Made by a program: the position numbers and the translations under genes
In this document: positions 6,090 to 7,394 of the stretch, one piece after another
Position numbering within the stretch: the stretch's first letter is position 1
How the letters are laid out: each line of letters opens with the position of its first letter
Origin: JBFKOL01 sp041628815
GTDB lineage: Bacteria; Bacteroidota; Bacteroidia; Chitinophagales; Saprospiraceae
Direction: 5' to 3'
NCBI GenBank assembly: GCA_041628815.1
Contig: JBFKOL010000218.1
Coordinates: 1 to 7,394, forward strand
Length of the DNA stretch: 7,394 nt
Notes under the pieces: model-generated
What the model was told of the DNA's origin: nothing
Databases searched by the model: none
Seen by the model: only the letters and a program-made list of their open reading frames with translations

Positions 6090-7394
6090 ATGCTCACGAC
6101 TAATATCACGCTTTCTGGTACAATGCTTTGGACATTATTTATGCTATTCACGGCTTGTACGACCCAAGAGGACAAAAGGAATTCAAATCCAACTGTTCCT
6201 ACTGATACTATGACAGAAGACGAACTCCTGGATAAGATTCAAAGGGCTACATTCCAATACTTCTGGGACGGCGCCGAAAGCCAAAGTGGGATGGCCAGAG
6301 AAAGAATCCATTTAGACGAACCCGGCCTGGACCTTCATCTGGTCACCACGGGAGGGACCGGATTTGGCATCATGGCAATTCTTGTGGCCATTGAAAGAGG
6401 ATTCATTACAAGACCTGAGGGGAGAACAAGAGTTGACCAGATTGTGACTTTTCTAGAAAGTGTACCGAGGTTTCACGGTGTATGGGCACATTGGTATGAT
6501 GGGTCGAAAGGATCTGTAGTGCCATTCAGTCCCAGGGACGATGGAGGAGATTTAGTCGAAACTGCATTTCTCGTTCAAGGATTGTTATGCGCCCGTCAAT
6601 ATTTTTCAAGTGGAAATGAAGAAGAAACAGCTCTTGCGAATAGAATTGACATGTTGTGGAGAGAGGTGGAGTGGAATTTTTTCAGAGGCCAGGCCAAAGA
6701 AAATGTTCTTTTCTGGCACTGGTCCCCAACACATCAATGGGCTATGGATTTTAGAATTAAAGGATATAACGAATCTCTTATTACCTATTTACTGGCCGCA
6801 TCGTCTCCCACCTACGCCATACCTGAAGAAGTATATCACGAAGGATGGGCATCGAATGGAGATATCGTTCGATTGAATGATCCATTCGACCTCGGGTTAA
6901 TTCACCAGGGTGAAGAAGTGAAAGGGGGACCTCTTTTCTGGGCTCATTATTCTTTTTTAGGATTGGACCCCAGGAATTTAAGGGATAGATATGCCGATTA
7001 TTGGTCGCACAACCTTCGACACGTTCATCTCAACCGGATGCATTGTGTAGAAAATCCTCATGGGTACAGGGGCTATGCAGAAGACATGTGGGGATTGACA
7101 GCAAGCTATTCCATCAACTTCTATGCGGCCCACAGCCCAGGAAACGACCTGGGTGTAATATCCCCGACAGCTGCCTTATCTTCTTTTCCTTACACGCCTG
7201 AGTACAGTATGGATTTTCTGAGAAATCTTGAATCAAACTATGCTGACCTGCTTTGGGGTAAGTACGGTTATTACGATGCCTTTTCGATTCATCATGAATG
7301 GCACGTACCACGGTATTTGGCAATAGACCAAGGACCGATTACGATCATGATCGAAAATTATCGAAGTGGGTTGCTCTGGAGTCTCTTCATGTCA
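6090..7394 (+). CDS. Glycoamylase/GH144-family lipoprotein, likely beta-1,2-glucan-active (partial, C-terminus off the right edge)
   Basis: An open frame of 435 codons runs from the ATG at 6090 to the window end. It looks nearly complete: the last segment, IENYRSGLLWSLFM (421-434), usually lies close to the C-terminus in the family. A hydrophobic stretch (12-22) precedes Cys23 in a somewhat atypical lipobox FTAC, and there is no basic residue before it; Met12 (6123) is an alternative start. Residues about 45-435 read as the alpha/alpha-barrel glycoamylase family: FQYFWDGAE (55-63), TTGGTGFG (86-93), DGGDLVETAFLVQGLL (151-166), GYNESLITYLLAASSPT (225-241), VYHEGW (248-253), AEDMWGLTASY (330-340) and DQGPITIMIENYRSG (413-427). 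Bacteroidota members belong to GH144, which includes an endo-beta-1,2-glucanase from Chitinophaga and a sophorose-releasing exo-enzyme from Parabacteroides. Asp154, Glu157, Glu228, Asp413 and Glu422 are candidate active-site acids from conservation. Exact specificity cannot be read from sequence. It ends the visible three-lipoprotein cluster. Confidence 0.88.
   Translation, partial: MLTTNITLSGTMLWTLFMLFTACTTQEDKRNSNPTVPTDTMTEDELLDKIQRATFQYFWDGAESQSGMARERIHLDEPGLDLHLVTTGGTGFGIMAILVAIERGFITRPEGRTRVDQIVTFLESVPRFHGVWAHWYDGSKGSVVPFSPRDDGGDLVETAFLVQGLLCARQYFSSGNEEETALANRIDMLWREVEWNFFRGQAKENVLFWHWSPTHQWAMDFRIKGYNESLITYLLAASSPTYAIPEEVYHEGWASNGDIVRLNDPFDLGLIHQGEEVKGGPLFWAHYSFLGLDPRNLRDRYADYWSHNLRHVHLNRMHCVENPHGYRGYAEDMWGLTASYSINFYAAHSPGNDLGVISPTAALSSFPYTPEYSMDFLRNLESNYADLLWGKYGYYDAFSIHHEWHVPRYLAIDQGPITIMIENYRSGLLWSLFMS

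Noticed and set aside
6610..6876. 88-codon plus-strand frame within the GH144-type gene
   Set aside because: It is an alternative frame over the conserved GYNESLITYLL and VYHEGW region of the real gene.
1..7394. CRISPR array, tRNA or rRNA genes, insertion sequences, phage or integrase signatures
   Set aside because: No regularly spaced long repeats, cloverleaf-like segments, transposase motifs or terminal inverted repeats were seen on either strand by eye.

Overview
The window looks like chromosomal DNA of a member of the Bacteroidota. The basis is protein-family resemblance (a DUF4407 membrane protein, a GH144/glycoamylase-type lipoprotein, and a lipoprotein with a PVC-type propeller and cytochrome c), genes that start without a clear Shine-Dalgarno sequence, and moderate GC content. 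The genus cannot be told from the sequence. Functional names come from recognised motifs and remembered family members, not from a search.

Layout: (1) Positions 1-1268, minus strand, hold the first 422 codons of an FAD-linked oxidase closely resembling alkylglycerone-phosphate (alkyl-DHAP) synthase; its C-terminus lies beyond the left edge. (2) Positions 1269-1471 are the divergent intergenic region, with three TTAAAC hexamers spaced exactly 9 bp apart. (3) Positions 1472-2617, plus strand, encode a DUF4407 inner-membrane protein with a long, probably periplasmic, coiled coil. (4) Positions 2618-2680 are a short gap with overlapping inverted repeats just before the next start codon. (5) Positions 2681-5677 encode a 998-residue lipoprotein: a dehydrogenase-like beta-propeller, a HEAT-like helical region and a C-terminal single-heme cytochrome c domain. 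(6) Positions 5688-6086 encode a small MoaF-like lipoprotein. (7) Positions 6090-7394 encode a glycoamylase/GH144-family lipoprotein that runs off the right edge, probably only a short way from its end.

The three genes from 2681 onward are separated by 10 and 3 bases, so they are almost certainly one operon; the DUF4407 gene, 63 bases upstream, may belong to it. All three operon products carry lipoprotein signal peptides, so they should act on the outer side of the inner membrane or at the outer membrane. The most interesting reading, an inference, is an extracytoplasmic module in which a glycoside hydrolase releases glucan-derived sugars (beta-1,2-glucan by family precedent) and a heme-bearing propeller protein oxidises a sugar or sugar-derived substrate, with a small lipocalin-like protein in support. 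No SusC/SusD pair, regulator or transporter is visible, so it is not a canonical polysaccharide utilisation locus within these borders. No tRNA, rRNA, CRISPR array, insertion sequence or integrase was seen.
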